Assembly (NCBI GenBank): GCA_903889895.1
Contig: CAISYZ010000229.1
Coordinates: 1-56,912 of the forward strand
DNA from: an uncultured Verrucomicrobia subdivision 3 bacterium
GTDB lineage: Bacteria > Verrucomicrobiota > Verrucomicrobiia > Limisphaerales > UBA11358
Length of the DNA stretch: 56,912 bases
Direction: 5' to 3'
In this document: piece by piece, positions 8,862 to 19,700 of the stretch
How positions within the stretch are numbered: position 1 is the first letter of the stretch
How the letters are laid out: every line of letters starts with the position of its first letter
Translations under genes and position numbers: made by a program
The notes under the pieces: model-generated
What the model saw: the letters and a program-made list of their open reading frames with translations, nothing else
What the model was told of the DNA's origin: nothing
Database searches by the model: none

Positions 8862-11800
8862 TCAGGGTTGTTTGATCAGATAAAAACTTTGCGCCTGGAT
8901 ACTAATTGAAATGGCATTACTGAACGCGCCGCCCGTGGTAAACAAGCCGGTGGCATTCGTCAGCCAACTCGCCAACGGCAAGGCAAGATTGGTGGAGGTC
9001 AGAATCGAATACGTGCCCAATGCCACACCGTTGGTGCCTTGTAGAATTAACCTGCCGTCAGATACAGTGACACTATTGACAACCGGTTTCGGCAGAAGTG
9101 TGTTGGTCACCATCATATCCAGACCGCCCATGGCGTTGGTTTGCAATGAGACGGTTCCGGCAGCACCATTGCCCGTGACCGTCACCGTTGGCAATATGCC
9201 GGTCACCGTGCCAAGGTTGCCAGTTGTGGCTGCGGCGATCAACGGATGAATTCCGGCGGACATTGTCGCTCCAGTGTTGTTGACCTTAATTTTCGTGCTC
9301 GCAGAGATGGTCATGGTGCCGTTGGTTTGAATAAAGGAGGCGTTGGTTCCATCGTTCACCAATGACAATGTGCCCACGCTGCAATTGTTCGCGCCATTGA
9401 TTAGCGCTCCCACCGAACTGTTTGCCAGCGTGCTGCCGCTGACGAGCGCAAACGTCGTGGTCCCGCCTGAAACATTGAATGTCGCGGCACCGGCCACGAT
9501 GATATTGCTGCTGACGAGATGACCGCTGCCGCTCAGCGCCAGCGTGCCGGCGTTGATGGTCGTGGTGCCGGTGTAGGTGTTGGTGCCGGTGAGTGTGAAG
9601 GCACCAGAGCCGATCTTGTTCAATGATCCGCTGTTAGTCAACGCGCCGCCATAGGTCGTGCTGGAGCCGCTGTTGCCTATGGCTATTGAACTGACGTTCA
9701 GATTCAGGTTGCGGCCGCCGGTCAAGGCGCCGATGACGGCATTGTTGATCAACGTAACTGAGCCGTTGTCGTTTGTGTTCATGTCCAGCGTGGCATATTG
9801 CAGCGCATTGACGTTTTGCAAGACTAATGACCAGCCGGAGCGGATTGTGCCAGAGAAGGTATTCGCCGCGTTAAGATAAGCAAGGCCGACGGAATTTACC
9901 AGTATGGTGGCGTTGGGCCCTCCGCTGATGACACTATTGAAATTATTGGCGCTGCCACTGTTATTACCATTGCCACCGATAGTTAGTGTATAACTGCTAT
10001 TGCCCATGTTCAAACCGCCAGTAAAGGAATTACCAGTCGTGGCTCCATCCGATTGAACCGAGGAATTTGCTGCCAGGGTAACGGGTCCGGCCCAAGTATT
10101 ATGTGTGCCGGCATTTCCACCACCCGTATGTAGTTGACCACCATTCAGGGTCAATGCGTTGGTAACGGTTACCGTGATGGCGGAATAATTGTAGGCATAA
10201 CCATTCGAATTTACCGTCACCGGGCCGATGCCAAATTCGTAGCTGTTCACCAGCGGAATTGTCCCATTCGCGATGGTGGTGCCGCCGCTGTAGGTGTTCG
10301 TGGCAGAAATTATCAGCGTGCCGGTTCCCAGATAATTTAATGCGCCCGACCCGGAAATGATTCCCGACAGCGCCTGCGCGGAGGAACTATTGAAGTTGAA
10401 AATTCCATTGTCGGTGATGGCCGCGGCATAACTGCCGTTGCCCAACTGGCCCGTTCCACCAATCGTCAGCATACCGCCGCTGATGGCTGTGCTACCGCTG
10501 TAGGTATTCGTGCCGGAAAGAGTCAGCGTGCCGGGACCGCTCTCCAACAGCGTGCCGGTGCCGGAAACCACCCCGGAAAAGGTCTGGCTGGCAGAACTGT
10601 TGTAGTTGAAAACCCCATTGTCGGTAATGGCCGCGGCATAGGAACCGCTGCCTAGCTGTCCCGCTCCGCTGATTGTGAACACGCCTGCACTAATAGTCGT
10701 CGTGCCAGTGTAGGTATTAGTCCCGCCCAGCGATACCGTGCCACCACCTCCGACGGTCAAAGCCGCACTACCAAACACCCCACCGTTGGCACTTAATGTA
10801 AGTGCATTTGTTACGGTCCAAGTCTGGCTACCACCCAGCACCACCGGCGCGGCAATGCTCAGATTCTGGCTGGCAATTGACATAGAAATGCCGTTGGTGA
10901 TTGCTAACGTGTTCGCCCCGCCAATAGATACCGGCGCGGCAGGATTGAGGATGGTCAGTGCGCCGATGTTGAAATTCGCATTCAGCACCGTCGAGAGATT
11001 CGACGTGGACGAACTGTTGAACAATACGTTACTACCCGGACCGGGAGAAATTCCCGTCAACCAGTTGCCAGCCGTCGTCCACGATGTGCCACTGGCTCCA
11101 GTCCAAGTTTGAATATTTCCCCCGATCACCAGATTCAAGTTGCCCGAGCCGTCTATTTGCAAGGATGCAACGGCGGCGGCACCGTTGCCAGTGACGATCA
11201 CCGGAGGCACCGTGCCCGTCACCTTCCCAAGGGTGCCCGTCGTGGTCGCGGCAATCAGCGGATAGACTCCCGACGGCAGCGTCGCCCCGGTGTTGTTGAC
11301 CATGACCACCGTGCTGGCGGAAATCGTCATCGTGCCATTGGTCTGGATAAAACATGGATTTACTCCATCACTCACCAGAGATAGCGTGCCCACGCTACAA
11401 TTATTCGTGCCGCTGATGACCGCTCCCACCGAGTTGTTAGTCAAGACTTCAAAGCTGCTCAGAACAAACGGCGTGGTTTCACCGGAGACATCCAACATCG
11501 CGCCGCCCGCCACGATGATGTTCGTGCTGGCAATGGAGCCGCTGCCGCTCAAAAGGAGTGCCCCACCGCTGTTGATGGTGGTGTTGCCCGAGTAGGTGTT
11601 GGTGCCGGAAAGTGTCAAGTTACCCGAACCATTCACGGTCACCGATCCGGTGCCCGAAATGTTCCCGGACAAGGTCTGGTCGGCGGAACTGTTGTAATTG
11701 AAAGTTCCATTGTCCGCGATGTTCGCGCCATAGTTACCGATGCCCAAGTTTCCCGTCCCGCTTATGGCCAACGTGCTAGCATTGATAATTGTATTGCCGG

Positions 11801-14800
11801 TATAAGTGTTAGTTCCTCCCAGCGACACCGTCCCGCCGCCGGCAAGGTTCAGGTCGGCAACGCCAGATACACGGCTGCTGACACTCAAAGTGCGGTTGTT
11901 AGTAACCGTCCAAAACTGTTGAACTCCTGCTTGGCTAACGCCAATAAACACCGGCGCGGTGATGGTGAGATTTTGGCTGGCCCCTGAAAGATCAATGCCA
12001 TTGCCAATTGCCAGCAGATTCGTCGCGCCTATCGAAACTGGGCCAGCGGGATTGCTGACCACGAGGCTACACACGGTGAAATTGTTGGATATGGCGGGAT
12101 TGTTGGCAAAATTCAACACCGTGGACAGATTGGTGGTGGACTGGCTGTTGAACGTAACGGCATAATTTCCCCGCTGATTGATGCTGAAGTTCGCCGCCGT
12201 TGAATTCCAATTAGACGGTTGAACCCAGGAAGCGTTTGTCCCTCCCGTCCACACAATCGCAGTTGGCGTATAGGGCACGATAAAACGCCATTGGGCTGCA
12301 GTGCCGGTAGTAGTGTTGGCTACCATGCTATAAGTAGCGGTGAAAGTTGAGTTGGCGTAGGCCAGAGACAGCCGTTTACTGGTAGCTGGATGATCCAAGT
12401 AATACCACCCATATTGGTATGACGTCGGTGTCCACTGCACGGATGTGCCTGTGGTTCCCGGAGCGACGAGCGTGATGTTCGTGCCGTTATAACTAAGTCG
12501 TCGTCCATCCAGAGCTGAAACCAAGTAATACTGGCCAGATGTCGGCGATAGCACCAGTGTCCACTCGACCGAAACATCTCGGATGAGAATGCTTTTGGCA
12601 TCGGGCAATGACGAGCCGAGCGTGTTGAGCAGGCGTTTGCTGGTGCTGCTGTTGTGAATATAATAGGCCTTGTTGGTCTCCACATTCGCATCGCCATCCC
12701 AGGCGCCATACAATTCACCGTATGGTGTTAAAACGTTATTGGTGTCGAAGCAGTTGGAGGTCGGAGCCGGCGTCGGCGTGGCCCACGGATTGGTAGCCAA
12801 TGTGCCGCCGAAAGAAAACACGGCATATTTTCGCAGCCAAGGCAGGCTCTCCGCCCGCCACATAAATTCGGCCAGAGCATTGTAGTTATTCTCCTCGCTC
12901 CAACCGCCAGCACTACCCCAATCCACACAGCCAAATTCAGTCAACCATACGGGTTTGCCCCATCGGTTGTAGGCGTCTAGCAGGGAGTTCACCCAAATGC
13001 CGGAGGAGGCACTAGAGCTGTTAGGAGGATATTCATGGATGGGCACATAATCCACCCGCAAGCCCCAGTTGGTGACGACATAACCCATAAAGATGGACAG
13101 CCAGCCGTCGGAATAACTGGCAGGAGCCGGGGCCGCCAAAGGCATATCCATGTTATGAAAGTTGTGCCAATAGATGGCCCCGTTGGTGGCATCAACGTTG
13201 CCTTGTGAGGCTTGGTCTGGTTCGTTGTATCCCATCAAAATTTGCGACTGGCCATTAGTCCGCCACGATTGATAAAAATTTATCATATTTCCCGCCAGAG
13301 GAGGGCCCATAAACCACGTTGAATCGTCCATGGGAAAGAAAACAATATTTGTCGGCAATAGAGTGCCGGTGTCAATCCACCAAGTGTAGCACCAACTTGA
13401 GTTTTGAATTACAGAGAGGCTCGGCCCGCCACTACCCTTTTTGGGAAAGATTGTTGCCAGCGGAAACTGCCAGTATTGGGTGGCGCTGTTGGTCATCAAA
13501 TTCTGAACCAAAGGCGTTCCCGTCGCCGTGCCCCCACTCTGCATGTCCATGACCATGCCGCTGAACCGGTTCACCAAGTAGAAGTTCACCCCGTCCACCG
13601 ATTGTAAATACCACTCCTGATCCGGCAGCGACGAATAAGGTTCATCAGCCAACGCCGCGCCGATATTCGTCGTCAACTGAGCCCCGGCTAGGCACAGGCC
13701 AGTATTCCGATTAATTAATCGATAAGTGCCGGTCTCAAAACTGAGCAACATCTGATACTGACCTAGAAAATTTGTCTTAACCGATTGTCCTAGCACCGGC
13801 ACTCCGTTACTCTCCACCACCGCCTGTCCCGCCACCGCGTTGCTCAGGTAATAATACGAATCGCTGTAGGTATCGTAATTGGCGGTTATCGGCGTGTTCG
13901 TGGTCACACCCGTGCCTAGCGGATAGCCACCATTGCTGTTCGCCGAGAAAACGCATAATTCTTGCACCGCACTGGTCCCGTTGTTGGTGAACACCAACTG
14001 CACTTTTGTAGTGGTGACCGGCGTGGTGAACGGAATGATCAGTGCTCCATTGGTGTTACCCACCACACTGCCACCTGGAATATTCTGCCACGCGCTTCCG
14101 TCCCAATATTGAAGAACAAAGTTTGTCAGCGGTGCGATTCCTGTCGCCCCCGAATACAGATGTGCGCTCCCAATCTTGTTCGTGAACTGTAGGTTGATCT
14201 GTAATGCATTACTCCCCACCAGCATTGTCTGCCACGCCGAAGAGGGACTAATCCGTCCATCCACCGCCATTAGCGGATAGTTACCGGTCGAATTGGCGGT
14301 GGCAAAAACTGGCTGTTTGCGGGCCAGATCAATGGCGAAATCCGTCCCAAAGGGATAACCATTCGTGCCGTTCGGCGGATACAGCGCCATTTCCCGGATA
14401 TAGACATTGCCGTCAAGCGAGTCATAAAACCGGAACGAAGTCGCCGTGATTGGCGTGGTAAAAACGAGGTTCACTTCCTTATTGGTGTTGTTGCTCACAC
14501 TGGTGCCAGACACGTTCATCCAGCTCCCATTTGTTAAATACTGCAACTTGAAAATCGTCGGCGGCGGAACGCTATCCGACCCCAAAGCCAGTTGAACGCT
14601 GCCCACCGGCACCGGAAACGGAAAAGTCACCTGCGCCCAATGCGGTGCTGAGGTGCCGCTCTGCCAGTAGCTGTCATTAACTGTCAGTCCGTCCGTGATA
14701 AATTGTCCCGTCTGCGTGCCGGTCGCGGAATCCGTGGTCACCGGCTGATACTTCGCTAGGTTCACCCGCGTCGCGGTAAACGGCGTCGGCGTGAAGACAT

Positions 14801-15527
14801 ACACCCCATTGTCCAGCACGCTAATCGCGTTGAGTTGGACGGAACCGGAAGCGCTGGGGGTCAATGTGAAGGACTGGCTTGTGCTGTTCGCAACAAAGGT
14901 GCCAACCACATATTGACCGACGCCACCGCCTCCTGAAGCCTGATTAGCCTCGTAAGCCAGCGTGACCGAGTTGCCGCTGGTGGCTGTTTCACTCCGCGTT
15001 GCTTCCCCCCCGCCCCGGTTATCGTTCGCCCAAATCTGCACCGTGTAAGCATGGCCTGAAGTCAAACCGTTCAAGGTCACCGTCCCGGCGGAAGATCCGC
15101 CGTAGGCGCCGCCGGCAAGCACGGTTTTATAAGCGCTGCTCATGCTTAAATTCGACCACGGAGAGACATTGGCGCCTGAACCAAAAGCCGACTGGTTGTC
15201 ACTGCCGAAGCCGGAGAAATTGATGCTGCCCCAGGTGCTGCCGCTGGTTTCCCCAGTGAAAGACACACCATTGACTGTCGCAGCGGTTCCGCCAGTGTAA
15301 GCATACAGCACGGTGCCCGTGTTGGTGTAAACATCCATGTCACCACTGATGGTCGTCGGCGTGCTCCAGGTGATTGTCGCCGAAAAACCTGTTACCGCTG
15401 ACAAACAAATGCCCATCGCTAGAAATAGCCAAACCAATCCTCGCTGCCACACCAGACAGCTGCCTGCCACCGCTCCCGAGGACACGTCTGATGTGCCTTT
15501 ATATTTTGTGGCAACAAAATTTTGCAT
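8862..15527 (-). CDS. Giant PATR-repeat protein with GH128-like catalytic core, discoidin and ricin modules
   Basis: A 2221-residue exported protein. Approximate layout: signal peptide 1-49; N-terminal domain 50-240, shared with giant 2; two F5/8-type C (discoidin) domains 253-390 and 400-535; ricin-type lectin domain 556-686. A TIM-barrel core like GH128 (Glyco_hydro_cc) follows at 712-904, with acid/base candidate E769 in GYNEPD and nucleophile candidate E864 in WLTEFG. Then come a second ricin-like domain (942-1085), at least six PATR units of the form GTNTYTGxTTINAGTL (about 1095-2120) and a C-terminal domain of about 70 residues ending in YLIKQP. GH128 members cleave beta-1,3-glucan, which would be the first guess here. 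No autotransporter barrel and no PEP-CTERM anchor are present. A pseudopilin gene lies 66 nt upstream, probably co-transcribed. Confidence 0.85.
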   Translation of the reverse strand: MQNFVATKYKGTSDVSSGAVAGSCLVWQRGLVWLFLAMGICLSAVTGFSATITWSTPTTISGDMDVYTNTGTVLYAYTGGTAATVNGVSFTGETSGSTWGSINFSGFGSDNQSAFGSGANVSPWSNLSMSSAYKTVLAGGAYGGSSAGTVTLNGLTSGHAYTVQIWANDNRGGGEATRSETATSGNSVTLAYEANQASGGGGVGQYVVGTFVANSTSQSFTLTPSASGSVQLNAISVLDNGVYVFTPTPFTATRVNLAKYQPVTTDSATGTQTGQFITDGLTVNDSYWQSGTSAPHWAQVTFPFPVPVGSVQLALGSDSVPPPTIFKLQYLTNGSWMNVSGTSVSNNTNKEVNLVFTTPITATSFRFYDSLDGNVYIREMALYPPNGTNGYPFGTDFAIDLARKQPVFATANSTGNYPLMAVDGRISPSSAWQTMLVGSNALQINLQFTNKIGSAHLYSGATGIAPLTNFVLQYWDGSAWQNIPGGSVVGNTNGALIIPFTTPVTTTKVQLVFTNNGTSAVQELCVFSANSNGGYPLGTGVTTNTPITANYDTYSDSYYYLSNAVAGQAVVESNGVPVLGQSVKTNFLGQYQMLLSFETGTYRLINRNTGLCLAGAQLTTNIGAALADEPYSSLPDQEWYLQSVDGVNFYLVNRFSGMVMDMQSGGTATGTPLVQNLMTNSATQYWQFPLATIFPKKGSGGPSLSVIQNSSWCYTWWIDTGTLLPTNIVFFPMDDSTWFMGPPLAGNMINFYQSWRTNGQSQILMGYNEPDQASQGNVDATNGAIYWHNFHNMDMPLAAPAPASYSDGWLSIFMGYVVTNWGLRVDYVPIHEYPPNSSSASSGIWVNSLLDAYNRWGKPVWLTEFGCVDWGSAGGWSEENNYNALAEFMWRAESLPWLRKYAVFSFGGTLATNPWATPTPAPTSNCFDTNNVLTPYGELYGAWDGDANVETNKAYYIHNSSTSKRLLNTLGSSLPDAKSILIRDVSVEWTLVLSPTSGQYYLVSALDGRRLSYNGTNITLVAPGTTGTSVQWTPTSYQYGWYYLDHPATSKRLSLAYANSTFTATYSMVANTTTGTAAQWRFIVPYTPTAIVWTGGTNASWVQPSNWNSTAANFSINQRGNYAVTFNSQSTTNLSTVLNFANNPAISNNFTVCSLVVSNPAGPVSIGATNLLAIGNGIDLSGASQNLTITAPVFIGVSQAGVQQFWTVTNNRTLSVSSRVSGVADLNLAGGGTVSLGGTNTYTGNTIINASTLAISGTGNLGIGNYGANIADNGTFNYNSSADQTLSGNISGTGSVTVNGSGNLTLSGTNTYSGNTTINSGGALLLSGSGSIASTNIIVAGGAMLDVSGETTPFVLSSFEVLTNNSVGAVISGTNNCSVGTLSLVSDGVNPCFIQTNGTMTISASTVVMVNNTGATLPSGVYPLIAATTTGTLGKVTGTVPPVIVTGNGAAAVASLQIDGSGNLNLVIGGNIQTWTGASGTSWTTAGNWLTGISPGPGSNVLFNSSSTSNLSTVLNANFNIGALTILNPAAPVSIGGANTLAITNGISMSIASQNLSIAAPVVLGGSQTWTVTNALTLSANGGVFGSAALTVGGGGTVSLGGTNTYTGTTTISAGVFTISGAGQLGSGSYAAAITDNGVFNYNSSASQTFSGVVSGTGTLLESGPGTLTLSGTNTYSGSTAISGGMLTIGGTGQLGNGSYAAAITDNGIFNFNSSSAQALSGIISGSGALNYLGTGTLIISATNTYSGGTTIANGTIPLVNSYEFGIGPVTVNSNGYAYNYSAITVTVTNALTLNGGQLHTGGGNAGTHNTWAGPVTLAANSSVQSDGATTGNSFTGGLNMGNSSYTLTIGGNGNNSGSANNFNSVISGGPNATILVNSVGLAYLNAANTFSGTIRSGWSLVLQNVNALQYATLDMNTNDNGSVTLINNAVIGALTGGRNLNLNVSSIAIGNSGSSTTYGGALTNSGSLNKIGSGAFTLTGTNTYTGTTTINAGTLALSGSGHLVSSNIIVAGAATFNVSGGTTTFALVSGSTLANSSVGALINGANNCSVGTLSLVNDGTNASFIQTNGTMTISASTKIKVNNTGATMSAGIHPLIAAATTGNLGTVTGILPTVTVTGNGAAGTVSLQTNAMGGLDMMVTNTLLPKPVVNSVTVSDGRLILQGTNGVALGTYSILTSTNLALPLASWLTNATGLFTTGGAFSNAISISIQAQSFYLIKQP

Positions 15528-15593
15528 GAAAAGTTTCAGGATTCTATTAAATATTAAGTCAATTATCTAAAAGTAAAACAAACAGTCATAGTC

Positions 15594-16478
15594 CTAGGGT
15601 GCGGGAGTTGAACTCCACGGATTGGCAACCGGCGTGCAGCCATTATACCACACCACATTTTTAATGTCCTGCAGCTTCCACAACGCCGCGTGCCCATCAG
15701 CAAAAGCCATGTTGATAGCACCTGGCAGGGGCTGCCCGGATGTGGCGGTCGCACTGGTTTTCAACGGATGGCGGGCAAGGCAAATACGTTGAAGAGTCCC
15801 TGGATTACCAGAGGTCTTAGCAGTGCCATAAAATAAATCAAACTGCACGTTGGCGTGCGTGGGCCAGCTATCTGGAAACATACCATCCGTGAACACCGGG
15901 GTGTTGACCGGTTGTATGATTGCACTTTCCTTTTTGAAGAATTGCGCCTCCGAATTCGCTAGACCTGGCAATCCAGTATTCGGATTGATGAGATTGGCGT
16001 CATATGCGTAGAGCCAGCCATTGATGGTGTAGCTCCCCGTATTTAATTCCACATTATTGGCCGCACCCCAATACCATGCCGACTGCACGTCACCAAAAGT
16101 AGTTCCAGTCGAATTTGTCGTGGCCGCGGTTGGGCACAATCGGACAGCGGCAACCTGCGATTGATAGCTTATCAGGGTTTGCATCCATAAGGCACTGATC
16201 GAATTATATTCAACATTATGGCTAAAATCCTGCTGATACATGAGGTAGGCCAGATCCAGTTGCTTGAGATTGCTAATGCATTTAATCCCGTATGCCCGCT
16301 GCTTGGCAGCGGACAGGGCTGGCAACAGCATCGCCGCTAAAATAGCGATGATGGCAATGACCACGAGCAGTTCAATCAGCGTGAAGGCTTGCGTTTGTCT
16401 AGACCGCGCCGACTGGCTGACTACCTCCTTGCGGGAGCGGGGGCGAGCATGCTTTATCAGTGATTTATTGTTTCTCAT
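15594..16478 (-). CDS. Pseudopilin-like protein with type IV prepilin leader
   Basis: A 294-residue protein with a long basic leader (31 residues), then the prepilin helix [17 protein letters not shown]. Cleavage is expected at A31-F32, with the conserved Glu at +5. The globular part is rich in Asn, Trp and Tyr. It ends with a conserved [14 protein letters not shown] motif, matching the PVC prepilin-associated H-X9-DG class. These proteins are processed by a PilD-type peptidase and are proposed parts of type II-like secretion or pilus systems, though no machinery genes are in the window. It lies 66 nt upstream of giant 1 and 272 nt beyond giant 2, with a palindromic element 135 nt before its ATG. 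Family is certain; exact role is unknown. Confidence 0.9.
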   Translation of the reverse strand: MRNNKSLIKHARPRSRKEVVSQSARSRQTQAFTLIELLVVIAIIAILAAMLLPALSAAKQRAYGIKCISNLKQLDLAYLMYQQDFSHNVEYNSISALWMQTLISYQSQVAAVRLCPTAATTNSTGTTFGDVQSAWYWGAANNVELNTGSYTINGWLYAYDANLINPNTGLPGLANSEAQFFKKESAIIQPVNTPVFTDGMFPDSWPTHANVQFDLFYGTAKTSGNPGTLQRICLARHPLKTSATATSGQPLPGAINMAFADGHAALWKLQDIKNVVWYNGCTPVANPWSSTPAP

Positions 16479-16612
16479 AGAGTCATTATTTCATGGTTCA
16501 CTAATTCCATTCGTGATTACGCCATGCATGATATTCCAATGCCTGTAAACATTGTTGTGGTGATTTTGTGGTGATTTTATCCACCAATATGCACCTGTTC
16601 GCACTTTTTGCA

Positions 16613-16630
16613 CCCACGAGTTCTCGGGAT
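16613..16630. promoter_or_regulatory. Palindromic element, copy 2 (pseudopilin 1 / giant 1)
   Basis: The plus strand reads CCCACGAGTTCTCGGGAT, with inverted core CGAG-TT-CTCG. It sits in the 272-bp gap after giant 2 and 135 nt upstream of the leftward pseudopilin ATG. Seen from that gene it begins ATCCCGAGAACTCGTGG and is followed by GCAAAAAGTG, similar to the bases after copies 3 and 4. Confidence 0.55.
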
Positions 16631-16750
16631 AAATTTCTCTCCTTGGATCGCCGATGCCTTGGCCTTCGGGGTTTTCAAAATGATCGAGGCCGCCGCAGCA
16701 AACCATAACTGCGACGGCCTCTTGCCCCAACCCAAACCAATTTCCAATAC

Positions 16751-19700
16751 TTACTGCGCGATTCGCAAGAACAAGCTGGGCGTGTTCGAATTCACCGTAT
16801 TGGTGTAGCTAAAACTGCCGCCGATACCAAATACATTGGTCACCACCGGCGACCACGCCACCGGCGGATTCAGGTTCGTAGCGCTTAGCACCGCGTAGCT
16901 GTCGCCCGCCACGCCACCGGTGCCACTCAACACCAATTTTCCAGCACCCGCTGAATTTACGTTGGCCAAGGTGATACTCGCCGTCGCCGGCACCGCCACC
17001 GTAAAGGCAGCCTGCGCCGAGGGCGAACCGTTAACCACCGTCGCGCTCCACGTCGACGACGACGTGCCGGGCACGAAATGCACCGTGATGCTTGTGTCAC
17101 TGTTAATCATCGGCACATAGCTCGCTGCCGTTGTCGCGGTCACGTTGGTCAAAAACACCGCCGTGGCCCCGGTGAACCCACTGCCGGTCAAGTTCAGCGC
17201 CACCGCATAGCTCGATCCGGTCACCGGATTGGGCGCCACACTCGTCAGCGTCGGACCACTGCTGACCACGCTCAACACGCCGTTCGTGAAGCTAAAGGCC
17301 TTCCCTGCTCCCGGACTGCCGGCGATACTCGCAAAGTTGCCCGTGTTCGTCGCACCCGCTCCGCTGAACAACGTGAAGGTCTGACCGACGGTTAAAGTGC
17401 CGTTCGTGACAATGTTCAACACACCGCCGTAGCTCACAGTGCCAGCACCCAAGGCAATAATCGTATTCGTCGGCGTGGTGCCGTTCACCGCAAAGGTGTT
17501 CGTGGAACCGGCCAGTAATTTCAGGCCATTGGTCACGTTGAGCGTGCCGCTGCCAGCCACGCCCGCCAAGAGGCTGCCCCCAGCATTGTTCGTGACCACA
17601 CCGGCAATTGTGCCATTGCCGCCAAGCGTGCCGCCGCTGTTGATGTTCACCGCACCAGTGCCGGTGCCGCTGGCACTATTTACAAGCAACGTGCCAGCAC
17701 TGATGGTCGTCGGACCGGTGTAGGTGTTGGCAACTGAAAGTATCAGCGCGCCGCCGCCGACCGTGTCGTTGATCGTCAAGCCACCATCGGCACCGGTCAC
17801 GGCGCTGTCGTGTGACAGCGTGTTGGGGATGGTAATCGAGTAACTGGCAGGATTAATAGTGACGCCGTTGGTGCTGACCTTCAGGTTCAGCGTGCCGCCG
17901 GTAACGTAGGTAAACGTGGCGTTGTTGTTAAATGCCTTGAGCGTGCCACCGCTCATAGTCACGTTCATGACACCGCCAACCGTGCTATAAATACTCCACA
18001 ACGTCAGAGTGCCTCCATAGAGATTTATGTTCTTGGTTCCAGTCCCACCCCAAATAACGCCCTGACCATTTGCACCGCCGTAGGTGCCAGTTCCAGCGGA
18101 TCCTACATTGACAGTGCCATTGGTAATCGTAAGCGTAGCAGTCGCAGTGGCGCTGTTTGCCCCCATCAAAATGCGACCTGGAACATTCAGGGTGCCACCG
18201 TAGACGTTCAGTGTGCCATTGGCCGAGGCGGTGTTACAGCCCAAGCGGAAACTGCCATACGGCGAACCGCTGCTGCTTATGGTGTTAATATTGAGCGTGC
18301 CAGATTGCAGCGTCATCGTCCCAGAGGTGCTGCCGTCAGCAATCAACATCGAATTGGCATAGCCGTCTCCGTAGAAGTTGGCGGTTCCTAAACCCATGTT
18401 AAAGGTCAGCGATCCTCCGTTCGCGGCAAAAACGCTGCCGCTCGATGAGCCGGTGTAGGGCCCTGACACTACCATCGTGCCAGCGCTGACGGTCGTATTG
18501 CCGGTATAGGTGTTTGTTCCAGAAAAAATCAGCGTGCCAGCACCAGTCTTGGTCAGAGCTCCCGTGTTAGAAACAGGGCCGCCCACCGTAAGAGATTGTC
18601 CGCTGCCCACGCCAATGGTGTTAGCGGCAGCACTAAGACTCACAGCGTTACCGAGTGTGGCGCTGACATTGTTCGTCAACAGGCCGCCACTCATGGTCAC
18701 CGGGCCGGTGCCCAAGGCAGAGTTGGCATCGGCTTCCAGCGTGCCGGCATTGAGAACCGTGCCGACGGTGTAAGTGTTCGTGTTCAGGATTGTGAGCGAG
18801 GCCGTGCCATTCTTGGTGAGCGCGGTTGGCCCGGCGATACCAAAGCTCCCTTGTAACGAGTAGTTGATTGCGCTGTTGTTGAACTGCACATTGGACGGCA
18901 AGACATTCGTCGCCGAGATGCTCACGGCGCTGTTGTTGAGAAGCGTATCGTTAAATAGAACCGCATTGCCGTTGGCAAAATCGGAGGCGCTTCCATTAGT
19001 CGTCCAGTTCTTCGGACTGCTGAGGATGTTGGTGCTCCATAGGCTACTAAAGGCACCGGTCCAAACCGATTGCGCACCCACAACAAGGCTGCCGGTGCCC
19101 GTAATCAAGCCGCCCGAGTTACTGCTGTTGTAAGTGCCGCTCGGCTCGTTGACGCCGTTGAGCACCAGCGCCTGCACCGCATTCGCTCCCGCATAATCCA
19201 ATTCCAACACAGCACCACCAGCCACACTTACGGTGGCAGCGAACGGCAAGGTGGCCTGTCCGATGGCCAGCGTGCCGGCGGACACCGTGGTATTGCCATT
19301 GTAGCTATTAGCACCCGTAAGCGCCACCCTGCCGGTGCCGGTCTTGGTCAGTGCCAGATAGGATCCGCTGCCGGCACCGCCGTCCGTTATGACGCCGGAA
19401 AACGTGCTGTTGGTATTCGCGTTGCCAATCGTCAGCGTCGAGGTGCCGGCGCTGGTGTTGCGTATGATGGCTCCCGTCGCCGAGACGTTGCTCACCCCGT
19501 TGATGGTCTGGTTAAAGCCATTCATTTCCAGAATGGTATAGTGATTCAAGTCAGCGCCGTTGAAGACCACAATGCCGTCGCCATTCCCGTTGGGGATTAC
19601 GCCCGACGCGCCGAGTTTCAAGGTGGTCGAGGCTCCAGTGCGTGCGCTGGCGTAGTCATTACAGAATATATTGGCGTTGCCGGTAAAGTTGTTACCGGTG

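Noticed and set aside
16608..16808. Short plus-strand open frame starting at palindrome copy 2
   Set aside because: It runs into the 3' end of giant 2 on the opposite strand and has no recognisable features.
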